From contig NZ_AP031575.1 of assembly GCF_040436405.1 (NCBI RefSeq), forward strand, positions 2,779,501 to 2,843,500: a stretch of DNA of 64,000 nt. Direction: 5' to 3'. Of the stretch, positions 16,006-25,960 are shown piece after piece. Under the pieces are notes generated by a model. It ran no database searches. It worked only from the letters and a program-made list of their open reading frames with translations, and was not told the origin of the DNA. Positions within the stretch are counted from its first letter, which is position 1. Each line of letters opens with the position of its first letter. The position numbers and the translations under genes are program-made. This DNA comes from Marinomonas sp. THO17 (GTDB lineage Bacteria; Pseudomonadota; Gammaproteobacteria; Pseudomonadales; Marinomonadaceae).

Positions 16006-16683
16006 GTGGAAGATTCAATTCAGCAAAAGATCATTGATTTCTTATTGGTCGGTGGACCGGTAGTATGGATTTTGATGGGCTTTTCTGTAGTGGCCTTGAC
16101 GATTGTCTTGTTGAAATTGTGGCAATTTTCATCTTTGCGTGCTGAAAGTTTGAAAACGACGAATCTAGCGTTAGCACAATGGCGTCAAAATAATCTGGAT
16201 GCGGCATTTGAAGTGCTTCAGCCAAAACGTCCGATCGATGCCTTAGTGGCTTACACAATGCATTCCTTGGTGGCTGGGAAAGTGACGGCTGAACTGATTC
16301 GTGAAGAAGTTGAGCGTCGTGCCATGAGCCAACTTAATCAATTACGCTCCTTCCTAAGACCCCTAGAAATCATTGCTACCTTGAGCCCATTGCTGGGTTT
16401 GTTAGGAACCGTATTAGGCATGATCACGGCTTTCCAACAAATGGAAGGCGCGGGCAATCAGGTGGATCCTTCCGTATTGTCTGGCGGGATTTGGCAAGCT
16501 TTATTGACCACTGCGGTGGGCTTGGCGGTGGCCATTCCTGTAGTGACATTACAAAGTTGGTTAGAGCGTAAGGTCGAGCGTATTGCTCACAATATGAATG
16601 ATGCAGTGACGCAAATTTTTACCAGTGATAAAGCCAAAGAGCTTGTAGAAGAGGCTGAGAAAGAGATTTTACATGCCGCTTAA
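16006..16683 (+). CDS. exbB: ExbB/TolQ/MotA-type proton channel protein
   Basis: A 225-residue inner-membrane protein, the ExbB component that with ExbD converts proton motive force into TonB movement. The start is GTG 16006 after a GGAGAG site. Three hydrophobic segments are visible: about 15-38, 115-140 (LSPLLGLLGTVLGMITAF) and 158-182 (ALLTTAVGLAVAIPVVTL), the usual ExbB topology; the conserved PLLGLLGT and Gly-rich helices are present. First gene of exbB-exbD-exbD-tonB; its end overlaps the next gene by 11 bp. Confidence 0.92.
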   Translation: MEDSIQQKIIDFLLVGGPVVWILMGFSVVALTIVLLKLWQFSSLRAESLKTTNLALAQWRQNNLDAAFEVLQPKRPIDALVAYTMHSLVAGKVTAELIREEVERRAMSQLNQLRSFLRPLEIIATLSPLLGLLGTVLGMITAFQQMEGAGNQVDPSVLSGGIWQALLTTAVGLAVAIPVVTLQSWLERKVERIAHNMNDAVTQIFTSDKAKELVEEAEKEILHAA

Positions 16684-17104
16684 GCTGACCCAGCCGCGAC
16701 GAAAAAATGCCATCAGTTTAACACCTCTCATCGACGTGGTATTTATTCTTTTATTGTTCTTCATGCTGACGTCCAGTTTTGTCCCTTGGCGTACAGTGGA
16801 TACACCTTTGTCCGTTGCATCCGACTCGCCTAAGCCTGAGGGCGAAGTAGATAACCTGATTCTAACCTTGAAGCTCAATGACAATCAGGTGTGGATTGGT
16901 GATCAAGCAATCAGTTTGACTGACAGTTTTGCTTTCCAGAATTTGGTCACCGAACACAACCAAGGAATGTTTATTATCAAAGCCGATCAAGGGGTTAGAC
17001 TGCAGACCTTGATGCGACTTGCTGACCAGCTGAAAGCCAATGGTGCTGATAAGGTCTCCATCGCGAATGCATTTGCTATGCCTGATGAGTCGAAAGCGCC
17101 ATGA
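16673..17104 (+). CDS. exbD: ExbD biopolymer transport protein, copy 1
   Basis: A 143-residue single-pass protein with the ExbD signature: basic RRKNAISLTPLIDVVFILLLFF (split around the membrane segment, about 9-30), with the proton-carrying Asp in PLIDVVF. A periplasmic domain of about 100 residues follows. It overlaps exbB upstream and the second exbD downstream (ATGA-type overlap), so the four genes are translationally coupled. Confidence 0.92.
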   Translation: MPLKLTQPRRKNAISLTPLIDVVFILLLFFMLTSSFVPWRTVDTPLSVASDSPKPEGEVDNLILTLKLNDNQVWIGDQAISLTDSFAFQNLVTEHNQGMFIIKADQGVRLQTLMRLADQLKANGADKVSIANAFAMPDESKAP

Positions 17105-17532
17105 AAATAGGTCAAAAGTATGCAGCACGTAAAGCGGCCAACGAAGACAATATGGTGCCGCTGATCAACGTGGTATTCCTCATGTTGGTGTTTTTTATGG
17201 TGGCAGGCCAAATTCAAAAAGCCGATCCTATTGCTGTTATGCCTCCCGAGTCCATCAATGATCATAGGGCTGAGACAGACCCAAGTGTTGCGATTTTTGT
17301 CGGTATGAATGGCGAGCTGTATGTGGAAGATCAGCCATATCAAGTTAACGATGTGAAAGCCTATTTAGAAAAGCAGTTTGCTGCTGCAGCAGACAAACAG
17401 GCTTTTTGGGTGCAAATCAAAGCCGACGGTGCCATTCCTCTAGAAGAACTTCGGCCTATTTTTGAGCAAATACGACAAGCAGGTCTTACCAAAGTGAGTT
17501 TAGCGACCCAGCTTGAGCGAGGACAGCCATGA
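17101..17532 (+). CDS. exbD: ExbD biopolymer transport protein, copy 2
   Basis: A second, divergent 143-residue Exb[17 protein letters not shown] membrane helix after a basic start. The usual Asp of the PL(I/L)D motif is replaced by Asn (PLINVVF). In E. coli ExbD the corresponding Asp is essential for proton coupling, so this copy is likely a structural or modulatory subunit partnering the Asp-bearing copy 1. Two exbD genes with one exbB and tonB are seen in several marine gammaproteobacteria. Overlaps tonB by four bases. Confidence 0.9.
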   Translation: MKIGQKYAARKAANEDNMVPLINVVFLMLVFFMVAGQIQKADPIAVMPPESINDHRAETDPSVAIFVGMNGELYVEDQPYQVNDVKAYLEKQFAAAADKQAFWVQIKADGAIPLEELRPIFEQIRQAGLTKVSLATQLERGQP

Positions 17533-18461
17533 TAAGCACTCGCCATTGGATTATCGCAGGTGGTTTGGCGGTTTCCTTTCACGCTGGGGCTTTCTATTTG
17601 GCTTTTTCTGGTGATCAGTCTGAAGGCAGCCAAATGGAGGGCCTTAATGGCATTGAGTTTGACCTTGGTATGATGGGGGATTTGGGTGTTGCGACGCAAA
17701 CAACTCTGGCTCAGGAAGAAGTCCAAGAGGTAGAGGAAGAGATTGAAGAACCTGTTGAAGAGGTGATTAAAGAAACACCACCCGAACCTGTCGTTGAACC
17801 AGAGCCTGTCGTCGAACCAGAGCCTGTTGTTGAGCCAGAGCCAGTCGTCGAACCAGAGCCTGTCGTCGAACCAGAACCCATTGTCGAGCCTGAGCCAGTC
17901 GTCGAACCAGAGCCGGTTGAAGTGAAGCAAGAATCGCCTATTGAAGTTGAAAAAGTGGCGCCTAAACCAGAGCCTAAGCCAGAGCCTAAGCCAGAACCTA
18001 AACCAGAACCTAAACCAGAGCCTAAGCCTGAGCCCAAACCAGAACCTAAGCCAGAAGCTGTGGTAAAAAAAGCCGCTCCGCAAAAAGTGGCGCCACCTTC
18101 CATGGCAAACATGAAAGCGACCACGGGTACTGGCAATGCTGCTACTACGGGTGGAAATACCGGGGCAAAAGCAACTTATTTTACTAAGCTTAAGGCGGTA
18201 TTGGCGAAGCACAAACGTTACCCTCGTCAATCTCGACGTCGCAACGAAGAAGGTGTGGTGTCCTTGTCTTTTATTGCTTATGCCGACGGCTCGGTATCAG
18301 ACATAAAAATTACCAAAAGCTCGGGCTACAAACGCTTAGATAAGGCGGTATTAAAAATGATTAAGACAGCAACGCCTTTGCCCAAATTTGGTGATGATAT
18401 GGCAGAAACTCAGCTCAAAATTAACATTCCTGTTTCTTTTAAGCTAAGTGACTATCGCTAA
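17529..18461 (+). CDS. tonB: TonB energy transducer with EPEPVV and PKPE repeats
   Basis: A 310-residue TonB-family protein: short cytoplasmic start, one membrane helix (about 9-28), a long periplasmic spacer, then the C-terminal TonB domain (about 215-310) with [18 protein letters not shown] and the [20 protein letters not shown] motif that contacts TonB boxes of outer-membrane receptors. The spacer is rigid: about seven EPEPVV-type repeats (negative) followed by about eight PKPE repeats (positive). It ends the operon before a Rho-independent terminator. Confidence 0.92.
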   Translation: MISTRHWIIAGGLAVSFHAGAFYLAFSGDQSEGSQMEGLNGIEFDLGMMGDLGVATQTTLAQEEVQEVEEEIEEPVEEVIKETPPEPVVEPEPVVEPEPVVEPEPVVEPEPVVEPEPIVEPEPVVEPEPVEVKQESPIEVEKVAPKPEPKPEPKPEPKPEPKPEPKPEPKPEPKPEAVVKKAAPQKVAPPSMANMKATTGTGNAATTGGNTGAKATYFTKLKAVLAKHKRYPRQSRRRNEEGVVSLSFIAYADGSVSDIKITKSSGYKRLDKAVLKMIKTATPLPKFGDDMAETQLKINIPVSFKLSDYR

Positions 18462-18501
18462 CCAAGTCTGAGATCATAAACGGCATAATAATGAGCAAAC
18501 G

Positions 18502-18534
18502 CCGCAATTCAGTTGCATTGTATTGCGGTTTTTT
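18502..18534 (+). terminator. Rho-independent terminator after tonB
   Basis: CCGCAAT and ATTGCGG pair around a 13-base loop and are followed by TTTTTT. It sits between convergent tonB and mltA. Confidence 0.8.
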
Positions 18535-18548
18535 CGTTGTCAGTCAGA

Positions 18549-19700
18549 CTAGTGTTTGGCTGGCAGTAAAAGCCAGACTTTACCAAAGTGTTTGAGTTGC
18601 CCTGCATGAAAGTGTGCTTCTTCCCCAATGCCCTGATACCAGTCAATATGACCCGGACCCTTAATAGCCCCACCTTTGTCTTGCGCCAATAATAAGCGAA
18701 ATTCGTGTCCAATCAACTCACCTGCTTGATCCAACTTAGGCACTTGGGCCAATAAAATGGAACCCAAGGGAATGACGCTAGGATCCACTGCTGCTGAGTA
18801 TAATGGCGTAAGGGGGACGTTAGCTGCCCCGACGGGTTTTTCTAACCCTTCACTAAAAAACAAATAGCTAGGATTAGTGGAAAGAATCTCACGCATTCTT
18901 TGAGGGTGTTCATCTAACCATTCACGAATGCTCTGCGCAGAGATGTCGGCTTTGTCGATTTCTCCGCGCTCGATCAATTCTTTGCCAATACTGCGATAAG
19001 GATGACCATTCACGCCGCCCCAAGATAACAGCTTCTGCTCGCCATCTTCATATTCGATCACACCCGAGCCTTGCACATGCAAAAAGAAATTGTCGACTAG
19101 GTCAGCGGTATAAGCAATCTCTAAACCTTGGCCAGCGAGAGCGCTTTCAAAGTCGATTTCTTCGCGGGAAGGATAACGACCTTCGGCATTGGTTTGTGTT
19201 GGTTTGCGGTACAAGGGGTAGCGAAACTCTTCGTCTGGCAAATGTCGAACGGGCATCACAGGCACGTAATAGCCCGTGATCTGCACATTGCCACGCTTAT
19301 CCTGCCCAGCCAGTTGATGAGCCACAAGATGAGGCGTGTATTTAGGATTGTCCAACCATAACGAAATTTCGTAGGCCACATGCTTGAGATCAGCCAAATC
19401 CACTTGTGTGTCTTCTAGTTGGAATTGTCGCTCGGATAAGCGGTTTAAATAAGCTTGTTGTTGTGTCAATCCATCACGGAAGCTGTCGTCAGGATAGGGT
19501 AAACCGGGTGGTAAACTCTCCTTTAAATATAACTGATCTCGTTTGAGTGCAGTGGTATCTCGACCATTGTTTTCAAAGTCATTAGAGCGATCGATTTCGT
19601 TAAAGCTACAGGCGGCGATAAGGGTGATACTGGCAAGACAAAAAGGACGTATTACTAGACGAGAGCCCTGTAAAAAATGCGATATAGGCATAAAATTCAA
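18549..19700 (-). CDS. mltA: Membrane-bound lytic murein transglycosylase A
   Basis: A 383-residue outer-membrane lipoprotein that cleaves peptidoglycan glycan strands, forming 1,6-anhydro ends. The signal peptide ends at lipobox LIAAC (about residue 31). The MltA domain carries QITGYYVPV, the HVQGSGVIEYEDG segment, and the C-terminal 3D domain with AAVDPSVIPLGSI, DKGGAIKGPGHIDWYQGIG and the catalytic Asp region. It is monocistronic. Length and motif order are normal for MltA. Confidence 0.92.
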   Translation of the reverse strand: MNFMPISHFLQGSRLVIRPFCLASITLIAACSFNEIDRSNDFENNGRDTTALKRDQLYLKESLPPGLPYPDDSFRDGLTQQQAYLNRLSERQFQLEDTQVDLADLKHVAYEISLWLDNPKYTPHLVAHQLAGQDKRGNVQITGYYVPVMPVRHLPDEEFRYPLYRKPTQTNAEGRYPSREEIDFESALAGQGLEIAYTADLVDNFFLHVQGSGVIEYEDGEQKLLSWGGVNGHPYRSIGKELIERGEIDKADISAQSIREWLDEHPQRMREILSTNPSYLFFSEGLEKPVGAANVPLTPLYSAAVDPSVIPLGSILLAQVPKLDQAGELIGHEFRLLLAQDKGGAIKGPGHIDWYQGIGEEAHFHAGQLKHFGKVWLLLPAKH

Positions 19701-19813
19701 CTTATTGTTCTATGTTAGATGTAGGTCATTCAAAACATGGCGCGAATGACAGCGTTGCTTCATCTTGAATTTTTATGCCTACAAAAGCAATGTTTTAGGC
19801 TGCTTTTTACATT

Positions 19814-20404
19814 TTATGACTGTGCTTGTAGCATCAATTGTTCATAGGCTTCTCGAAGACTAATGAAGGTTTCTTGATCACCTCCTCGGTCTGGATGGTA
19901 TTGTTGAGCCAGTTTACGGTATTGTTGCTTAATGCTGTTCTTACTGGGATTGTCTTCTGCTAGCTTCAGGGTTTTAAGTGCCGTGCGACGATCGCCGGGG
20001 TGACAAATGCCCTTATAAAAGCTTTTGAGCAAACGTGCGACATCTGTTTCGTCGGTTTTTTCGTATTCATTCCAGTCTAGGTAATAAGCGGCAAGTTTGG
20101 CCTCGGCGCTATTGTTGAGATTGGTATTATCAGAAGTAGTTGTATGTTGGGTAGTGAGAAGACGAATGTGTGTTGCTTCTATACTGAGCATCAGGTTGTC
20201 TTCTTGCCATAGTCGGCTTTGTAACTGATACAAAGCATTCATGATTAAGAAATGCTGACGAAACAATTGTAGATTTGTATCATCGGCTAATTGGCTGAAT
20301 TCAGGGAATTGAGCCTGCAAAGATTTGAGAATATCAAACTCTTTTAGGCCATGAGGTCGCGCCTTCAGCATGCTAAGAATGGGGGCAATTAGCGGGTTTT
20401 TCAT
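19814..20404 (-). CDS. DnaJ-related protein with C-terminal J domain
   Basis: A 196-residue cytosolic protein. The N-terminal 110 residues match the DNAJ-related N-terminal domain pattern (LIAPILSMLKARPHGLKEF, then a helical segment). The last 60 residues form a J domain with the diagnostic HPD motif in LAQQYHPDRGGD and a final helix. J domains stimulate DnaK ATPase; the client is unknown. The gene is divergent from the zinc-peptidase gene with a 105-bp gap. Confidence 0.88.
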   Translation of the reverse strand: MKNPLIAPILSMLKARPHGLKEFDILKSLQAQFPEFSQLADDTNLQLFRQHFLIMNALYQLQSRLWQEDNLMLSIEATHIRLLTTQHTTTSDNTNLNNSAEAKLAAYYLDWNEYEKTDETDVARLLKSFYKGICHPGDRRTALKTLKLAEDNPSKNSIKQQYRKLAQQYHPDRGGDQETFISLREAYEQLMLQAQS

Positions 20405-20509
20405 AATGGTCTCGCGTGTTGCTCATTATTGGAAGTGTATGCTACGTGAGACAAAAGCGCCAAACCATTTGTGACAAGGTGACAATTTGCAGAGCAAAAA
20501 GGCATAAGT

Positions 20510-21187
20510 ATGTTGTGGGTTTTATTGGTTATATTCGCATTAATCTTGATCTTTGGCCCTAACCTTTGGGTCAAGTATACCTTGAAGCGTTACGCACAAG
20601 AGCGCAGTGACATTCCTGGCACGGGCGGGCAGCTTGCTGAGCATCTTGTAAAGCGTTTTGAGTTGGATCAGGTTGCTGTTGAAACCACCCAAGAAGGCAG
20701 TGACCATTTTGACTTTAAGCAACATGCGGTTCGTCTAAGCCCTAGTGTGCACAATGGCCGTTCATTAACCGCGGTAGCGGTGGCGGCTCATGAAGTGGGT
20801 CACGCCATTGCCCATGAAAAGAAACAGCCTATTTCCCATTTGAGCTCCCGTTACCTGCCGTTGGCGCACGGTCTAAATCGTATTGCCGGTGCTTTGTTAT
20901 TGGGTTGGCCGGTGATTTCCGTTTTGTTGCATTTACCTTATGCCGTGCCTTTGCATGCCGCTGTGGTTGGCTTTTCTGGTTTATTAGCCGTGTTTGTGCA
21001 TTTGGCCATCTTACCAGAAGAGTGGGATGCCAGTTTCAAAAAAGCCTTACCCATCTTGGCGGAAGGGGGTTATGTGCATACTGAAGACTTACCCAAAATC
21101 AAACGTATTCTCACCGCTTGTGCCATGACGTATGTTGCGGCTGCTTTAATGCGCATACTTTTTATATGGCGTTGGTTTAGACGTTAA
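20510..21187 (+). CDS. Neutral zinc metallopeptidase, YugP-like (PF04298)
   Basis: A 225-residue membrane metalloprotease: N-terminal membrane helix (about 2-20), a catalytic HEVGH motif in VAAHEVGHAIAHEKKQ (about 90-105), then two to three further hydrophobic segments (GALLLGWPVISVLLHL, VVGFSGLLAVFVHL). The downstream Glu in LPEEWDAS is the usual third metal ligand. Members are widespread and largely uncharacterised, probably acting in membrane protein quality control. Starts ATG 20510. Confidence 0.88.
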   Translation: MLWVLLVIFALILIFGPNLWVKYTLKRYAQERSDIPGTGGQLAEHLVKRFELDQVAVETTQEGSDHFDFKQHAVRLSPSVHNGRSLTAVAVAAHEVGHAIAHEKKQPISHLSSRYLPLAHGLNRIAGALLLGWPVISVLLHLPYAVPLHAAVVGFSGLLAVFVHLAILPEEWDASFKKALPILAEGGYVHTEDLPKIKRILTACAMTYVAAALMRILFIWRWFRR

Positions 21188-21384
21188 TCTTAAGTGGTTA
21201 CTGCTTGTAATACTATTTGATATGGAGATCACCCTTGCTGCTAAGGACAACTAGGAGCACCACTAATTTGATGTATTTTTCTCTTGTCATAAAAAACTCA
21301 TGAATTCATTATCTTTTCGTTTTATGATCAAAAAACTGACTATTTGGTAAGTATTGATTCTTTAAAATCTTAATGGAGATTAAC

Positions 21385-23319
21385 ATGGCGCTTGACCTAT
21401 CTAAGAAGGCGGCTTTTCTGGCTTCTTCCCTAGCCTTTGCTTCCTTAGCACAGGCTTCTACGATTGATTTACGAGTAATGGAAACCACTGATATTCACAT
21501 GAACTTGGTGGATTACGATTACTATAGCGACAAGCAAAGTGATGCGGTTGGTTTATCCCGTGTGGCTACTCTAATCAAAGCGGCCCGTGCTGAAGTGACG
21601 AATTCGGTTTTGGTGGACAATGGTGATTTGCTTCAGGGCACGCCATTGGGGGATTACGTTGCTAAAGGTCGTGTGCTGCGTTTTGGTGAAACACACCCAG
21701 CTTTTAAAGCCATGAACCTGATGGATTACGATGTGGGTAACATAGGTAACCATGAGTTCAATTACGGTTTGGATTTTTTAATGAAGAGCTTGAGTGGCGC
21801 TAACTTTCCATACATTAGTGCCAACGTATACGCAGATGATGGTGATGATGACGCGAGCAATGATCAGCCTTATTTTCAGCCTTATGTGATCAAGCAAAAA
21901 ACCTTCATTGATTCGGATGGTAAATCGCAAACAGTGAACATGGGTTACATAGGATTTGTGCCGCCACAGATCATGACGTGGGACAAAGACAATCTTACCA
22001 ACAAGGTCATTGCCAAAGACATAGTTGAGACAGCGAAAAAGTACGTACCAGAAATGAAAGCGCAAGGTGCGGATGTCATTATTGCCATTCCGCACAGTGG
22101 CATGATGAATTCACCTTATATGAAAGGGGAAGAACATGCGTCTTATCATTTAGCGAAAGTGGATGGCATTGATGCCATCTTGTTTGGTCATTCCCATCGG
22201 GTGTTCCCAGGAGATAAAACCATTGCTCAATTTGAGGGAGTGGACAATGAAAAAGGCACAGTTTATGGCAAGCCTGCGACCATGCCGGGCTTCTGGGGAT
22301 CGCACTTAGGTGTGGTGGATTTAGTCTTAGAACCCGCTGGTGACGGTTGGAAAGTGGCCGATGGTAAAGCCGAAGTGCGCGCTATTTCTCGTCGTGAAGG
22401 TCGTAAGACCATTCCATTGGTGGAAGCCGATGTGACCATTAATGATGCAGTAGAAACGGAACATGAAGGAACCTTGGCTTACATGCGCCGTAAAGTGGGA
22501 GAGTCCACCTCAGACATCAACAGCTTCTTTGCCTTAGTACAAGACGATCCCTCTATTCAAATCGTGAATAACGCACAGCTTTGGTACGTAGAAAATATCG
22601 TTCGCGGTACCTCTTATGAAGGCTTGCCTATCTTATCAGCAGCGGCACCATTTAAAGCAGGTGGCCGTGGCGGTCCAGAATATTACACAGACGTTCCAAA
22701 AGGCGACATTGCGTTGAAAAACGTCAGCGACTTGTACATCTATCCAAACGATTTGAAAGTGGTCAAATTAACCGGAGCACAGGTAGTGGAATGGCTTGAG
22801 CGTGCGGCTGGTCAGTTCAATCAAATTGATCCGCAATCTAATAAGGCGCAAGACTTAGTAAACCAGTCTTTCCCGACCTATAACTTCGACGTTATTGACG
22901 GCATTTCTTATCGAATTGATGTTACCCAACCGACACGTTATGACTCGGAAGGTAAGCTTGCCAATCAAAATGCACGCCGTATCGTGGAAGTGATGTTCCA
23001 AGGTAAACCCATGGACATGACGGCCAACTTCCTTGTGGCAACCAATAACTATCGAGCCGGTGGCGGCGGCAGTTTCCCTAACTTGTCCGGAGACACTATC
23101 GTGATTGATGCACCCGATAAAAATCGTGATGTGGTAGCGAACTATTTGTTAAGTCAGAAAACCATTAACCCAGCAGCGGATCAGAATTGGTCATTTTCGG
23201 ATTTCGGTCAGGCAAAAGTCTTGTTCACTACCGCATCTAAAGCCAAAGAGGCGGCAGGCAAGAATATGATTTATCAATCTACGAACCAGGATGGTTTTGC
23301 AGTATTTGAATTGAAGTAA
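21385..23319 (+). CDS. cpdB: 2',3'-cyclic-nucleotide 2'-phosphodiesterase/3'-nucleotidase
   Basis: A 644-residue periplasmic enzyme that opens 2',3'-cyclic nucleotides and removes 3'-phosphate, feeding nucleoside salvage. I start at ATG 21385 because GGAG lies just upstream, inside the alternative start at 21373. The signal peptide ends after SLAQA. The metallophosphoesterase domain shows METTDIHMNL, DNGDLLQGTPLGD, GNHEFNYGLDF, IPHSGM and LFGHSHRVFPG; the C-terminal 5'-nucleotidase domain follows. Monocistronic, ending at a strong terminator. Confidence 0.93.
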   Translation: MALDLSKKAAFLASSLAFASLAQASTIDLRVMETTDIHMNLVDYDYYSDKQSDAVGLSRVATLIKAARAEVTNSVLVDNGDLLQGTPLGDYVAKGRVLRFGETHPAFKAMNLMDYDVGNIGNHEFNYGLDFLMKSLSGANFPYISANVYADDGDDDASNDQPYFQPYVIKQKTFIDSDGKSQTVNMGYIGFVPPQIMTWDKDNLTNKVIAKDIVETAKKYVPEMKAQGADVIIAIPHSGMMNSPYMKGEEHASYHLAKVDGIDAILFGHSHRVFPGDKTIAQFEGVDNEKGTVYGKPATMPGFWGSHLGVVDLVLEPAGDGWKVADGKAEVRAISRREGRKTIPLVEADVTINDAVETEHEGTLAYMRRKVGESTSDINSFFALVQDDPSIQIVNNAQLWYVENIVRGTSYEGLPILSAAAPFKAGGRGGPEYYTDVPKGDIALKNVSDLYIYPNDLKVVKLTGAQVVEWLERAAGQFNQIDPQSNKAQDLVNQSFPTYNFDVIDGISYRIDVTQPTRYDSEGKLANQNARRIVEVMFQGKPMDMTANFLVATNNYRAGGGGSFPNLSGDTIVIDAPDKNRDVVANYLLSQKTINPAADQNWSFSDFGQAKVLFTTASKAKEAAGKNMIYQSTNQDGFAVFELK

Positions 23320-23360
23320 GTTATTTCTTGCAGTGTAAAAGACATATCCATCGAACCAAA

Positions 23361-23396
23361 AAAAAGCTTGCTAATTGATTTAGCAGGCTTTTTTTA
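23361..23396 (+). terminator. Rho-independent terminator after cpdB
   Basis: AAAAAGCTTGCTAA pairs with TTAGCAGGCTTTTTTT around a short TTGA loop, followed by a T run. From here to 23654 I see no gene. Confidence 0.85.
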
Positions 23397-23654
23397 TGCA
23401 GTCATACTAGGAAGTCGTCACTAATATAAATCATGTATTAATTTACCCGTTCTAATCAGAAAATTACAAATTCAACACAGAGTTTCGTCGGCTTTCAGCA
23501 TTTAATGAGAGTGTGTTTAATCACTGACTATGGCATAAGCAGGTTAAATAAGGTGTGGATACCTTGAAAGCCAGTTGTCGTAGTCCGCGAATGAATGGTT
23601 TATTTATCGACAAGCTGGCCATTCGCAACTCGTGTAGATGTAGAGGGCTAAAAA

Positions 23655-25901
23655 ATGACGTTCAAACGGAAAATAATAATTATATTGATTTTAGTTGGGG
23701 TAATACCTGCTTTGCTTATGTCGGCGGTATCTTTATACATTTCGTCTGGCGCTTTGAAGGAGGCAGCTTATAACAAGCTATCCTCTTTGCGTGAAGTAAA
23801 GAAAGATGCGGTAGAATCTTATTTAACGAAATTAGAAGATGAAGTCTATTTGCTGTCCATCAGCCCTTTTATTAAAAGGGAAATGCCCTTTATCACAGCA
23901 GCCTATCAACAAGCTTTAGATTCCGCGCCAGAAACCATTCCTAGTGTTGATGTGATGCGAAATGAGCTCATCAGTTACTATCAAAAGAATTTTGAGCCTG
24001 CCTTGGTGGAAGGAAGTAAAAACAGGTCTTTACCGACAATGGCCTCTTTGATCGGTGACATGTCTGATACTGCGGTGTTTTTGCAATACATTTATATCTT
24101 AAAAAATCCTCATCCTGTAGGGGAAAAAGATGTTTTGATCAATTCCCAGAATGGATTGAAGTACGACAAAGAACACCAAGTGGTGCATGAGTATTTGGCG
24201 GAGATCCAGAAAACATCCGGTTATTACGATTTGTTTTTGATCGATACTAAAGGTGACATTGTTTACAGTGTATTCAAAGAAGTGGATTTCGGTACCTCCC
24301 TTGAAAATGGCCCCTACAAAGATTCCGGTATTGCCAGGGCTTATCGAGAAGCCATGCAAGCAAAGGAAGGCGCTTATATTTTTAGTGATTTTTCTTTGTA
24401 TACCCCATCTTTTAATGCGCCAGCGGCTTTCATTGCTTCCCCTGTTTTTGGCGACAATGGGAAGCATTTGGGGGTGGTTGTCGCGCAATTTCCAATTGAT
24501 AAGCTCAATGCCATCATGGGCCAGAGAGTTGGCTTAGGAGAAACCGGTGAAACCTATTTGGTAGGTGATGATTTATTGATGCGTTCTGATTCCTACTTAA
24601 GTCCGGTCGATTTCTCTGTTCTTGGCTCCTTTCAAGCGTTAGGTGATGAAGGTAAAGTAGATACAGATGCGGTACGACGAGCTTTTAATGGCGAAACGGC
24701 GACAGACATCATTATAGATTACAATGGCAATCCTGTTCTCTCGGCCTTTACAAAATTAACGGTAAAGGGGTTGAATTGGGTCTTACTGGCTGAAGTAGAT
24801 GAAGCAGAAGCCTTAGCCAGTTATAAGATGCTCATTAATGTAAGTGGTATTTTAATTGCGTCTGTTTTCATCATTGTTTTGTTTATTGCATTGTTTGTTG
24901 CTCGCTTGGTGTTGAAACCATTGGGTGCCGAGCCTGAGCTAATGCAAGACATTGCTCGACGTATCGCAAAAGGAGATTTGAGCCTATTTACTGAGTCAGT
25001 AGCAGATAAGAAGAGTGTGTATGGTGCAATGGCAACCATGTCACAGAATTTACGTCAATTGATTCATCAGATTCACGCTATAGTGTCTTCCCAGGTAACC
25101 ACTTCAGAAGAACTGGCCGAAGTGTCTCGAGCCACCAATGGTAACATTCAAACTCAGCACCAGAATACCGCTCAGGTTGCAACCGCAATGCAAGAAATGT
25201 CGGTTTCTATTACTCAAGTAGTAGGCAATACTCAATCTGTGTCTCAGCTAACGTCAGAGGCCAAAGAGCTTGTGGATTCCAGTGTTACCTCGGTGTCAAT
25301 GGCGGCTCAAGATATTAATACTGTGGCGCAGCAACTAAAAGAGTCTCAGAAAACAATGGATGTGTTAAATCAACGTACCGCAGAGATATCAGCTGTGGTG
25401 GAAACTATTCAAGGGATTTCGGATCAAACCAATTTGTTGGCTTTGAATGCAGCGATCGAAGCGGCGCGAGCTGGTGAGTCGGGCAGAGGCTTTGCGGTGG
25501 TTGCCGATGAAGTACGAACCTTGGCACAAAATACTCAGAATGAAACACAGCAAATAGCATCTATTGTTGAGGGACTGCAACAGGGAGCAAAAGATGCGCA
25601 AAATACCTTGGAAAATAACGTTCATGAAGCAGAACGAGTATCGGATCAAGCGCAAAATACGGTGCAAAAACTACAAGAGGCCGTTGATTATGTCGATCGT
25701 TTGGATCAAATGACCGTTCAAATTGCCAGTGGCGCGGAACAACAAGGTCAAGTGGTGAATGAGATCAGTCAGAGTATTGATGAGGTTAGCGATCTGTCTC
25801 AAGAAAATGAGAAGGCGATGAAAAATGTGTCTGGCTCAAGTGACTTGATTGCCGATCAGTCGGTCAAGTTAAATGGCTTGATAGAGAATTTCAAGTTATA
25901 G
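23655..25901 (+). CDS. Methyl-accepting chemotaxis protein, dCache-type
   Basis: A 748-residue transmembrane chemoreceptor. First membrane helix about 8-30, large periplasmic double-Cache sensor (about 35-390, with the [18 protein letters not shown] and [12 protein letters not shown] strands typical of dCache), second membrane helix about 397-418, HAMP, then the cytoplasmic signalling hairpin with [19 protein letters not shown] and [15 protein letters not shown] (about 590-630). The ligand is unknown; dCache domains often bind amino acids or amines. Monocistronic, with a terminator immediately after. Confidence 0.93.
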   Translation: MTFKRKIIIILILVGVIPALLMSAVSLYISSGALKEAAYNKLSSLREVKKDAVESYLTKLEDEVYLLSISPFIKREMPFITAAYQQALDSAPETIPSVDVMRNELISYYQKNFEPALVEGSKNRSLPTMASLIGDMSDTAVFLQYIYILKNPHPVGEKDVLINSQNGLKYDKEHQVVHEYLAEIQKTSGYYDLFLIDTKGDIVYSVFKEVDFGTSLENGPYKDSGIARAYREAMQAKEGAYIFSDFSLYTPSFNAPAAFIASPVFGDNGKHLGVVVAQFPIDKLNAIMGQRVGLGETGETYLVGDDLLMRSDSYLSPVDFSVLGSFQALGDEGKVDTDAVRRAFNGETATDIIIDYNGNPVLSAFTKLTVKGLNWVLLAEVDEAEALASYKMLINVSGILIASVFIIVLFIALFVARLVLKPLGAEPELMQDIARRIAKGDLSLFTESVADKKSVYGAMATMSQNLRQLIHQIHAIVSSQVTTSEELAEVSRATNGNIQTQHQNTAQVATAMQEMSVSITQVVGNTQSVSQLTSEAKELVDSSVTSVSMAAQDINTVAQQLKESQKTMDVLNQRTAEISAVVETIQGISDQTNLLALNAAIEAARAGESGRGFAVVADEVRTLAQNTQNETQQIASIVEGLQQGAKDAQNTLENNVHEAERVSDQAQNTVQKLQEAVDYVDRLDQMTVQIASGAEQQGQVVNEISQSIDEVSDLSQENEKAMKNVSGSSDLIADQSVKLNGLIENFKL

Positions 25902-25920
25902 GTTTGATATTACATCCTAT

Positions 25921-25957
25921 AAAAAGCCTAAGACAATCAGTGTCTTAGGCTTTTTTA
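25921..25957. terminator. Bidirectional terminator between MCP and betA
   Basis: AAAAAGCCTAAGACA pairs with TGTCTTAGGCTTTTTT around ATCAG. T and A runs on both sides let it serve both convergent genes. Confidence 0.85.
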
Positions 25958-25960
25958 TGA

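Noticed and set aside
17770..18050. CRISPR array
   Set aside because: The direct repeats are in-frame coding repeats of tonB without spacers. No array was seen elsewhere.
17711..18136. Minus-strand GSG repeat frame
   Set aside because: Antisense shadow of the TonB spacer; no ribosome site.
17361..18230. Long minus-strand frame (289 codons) opposite tonB
   Set aside because: It is Trp/Phe/Arg low-complexity sequence created by the EPEP/PKPE repeats of tonB on the other strand.
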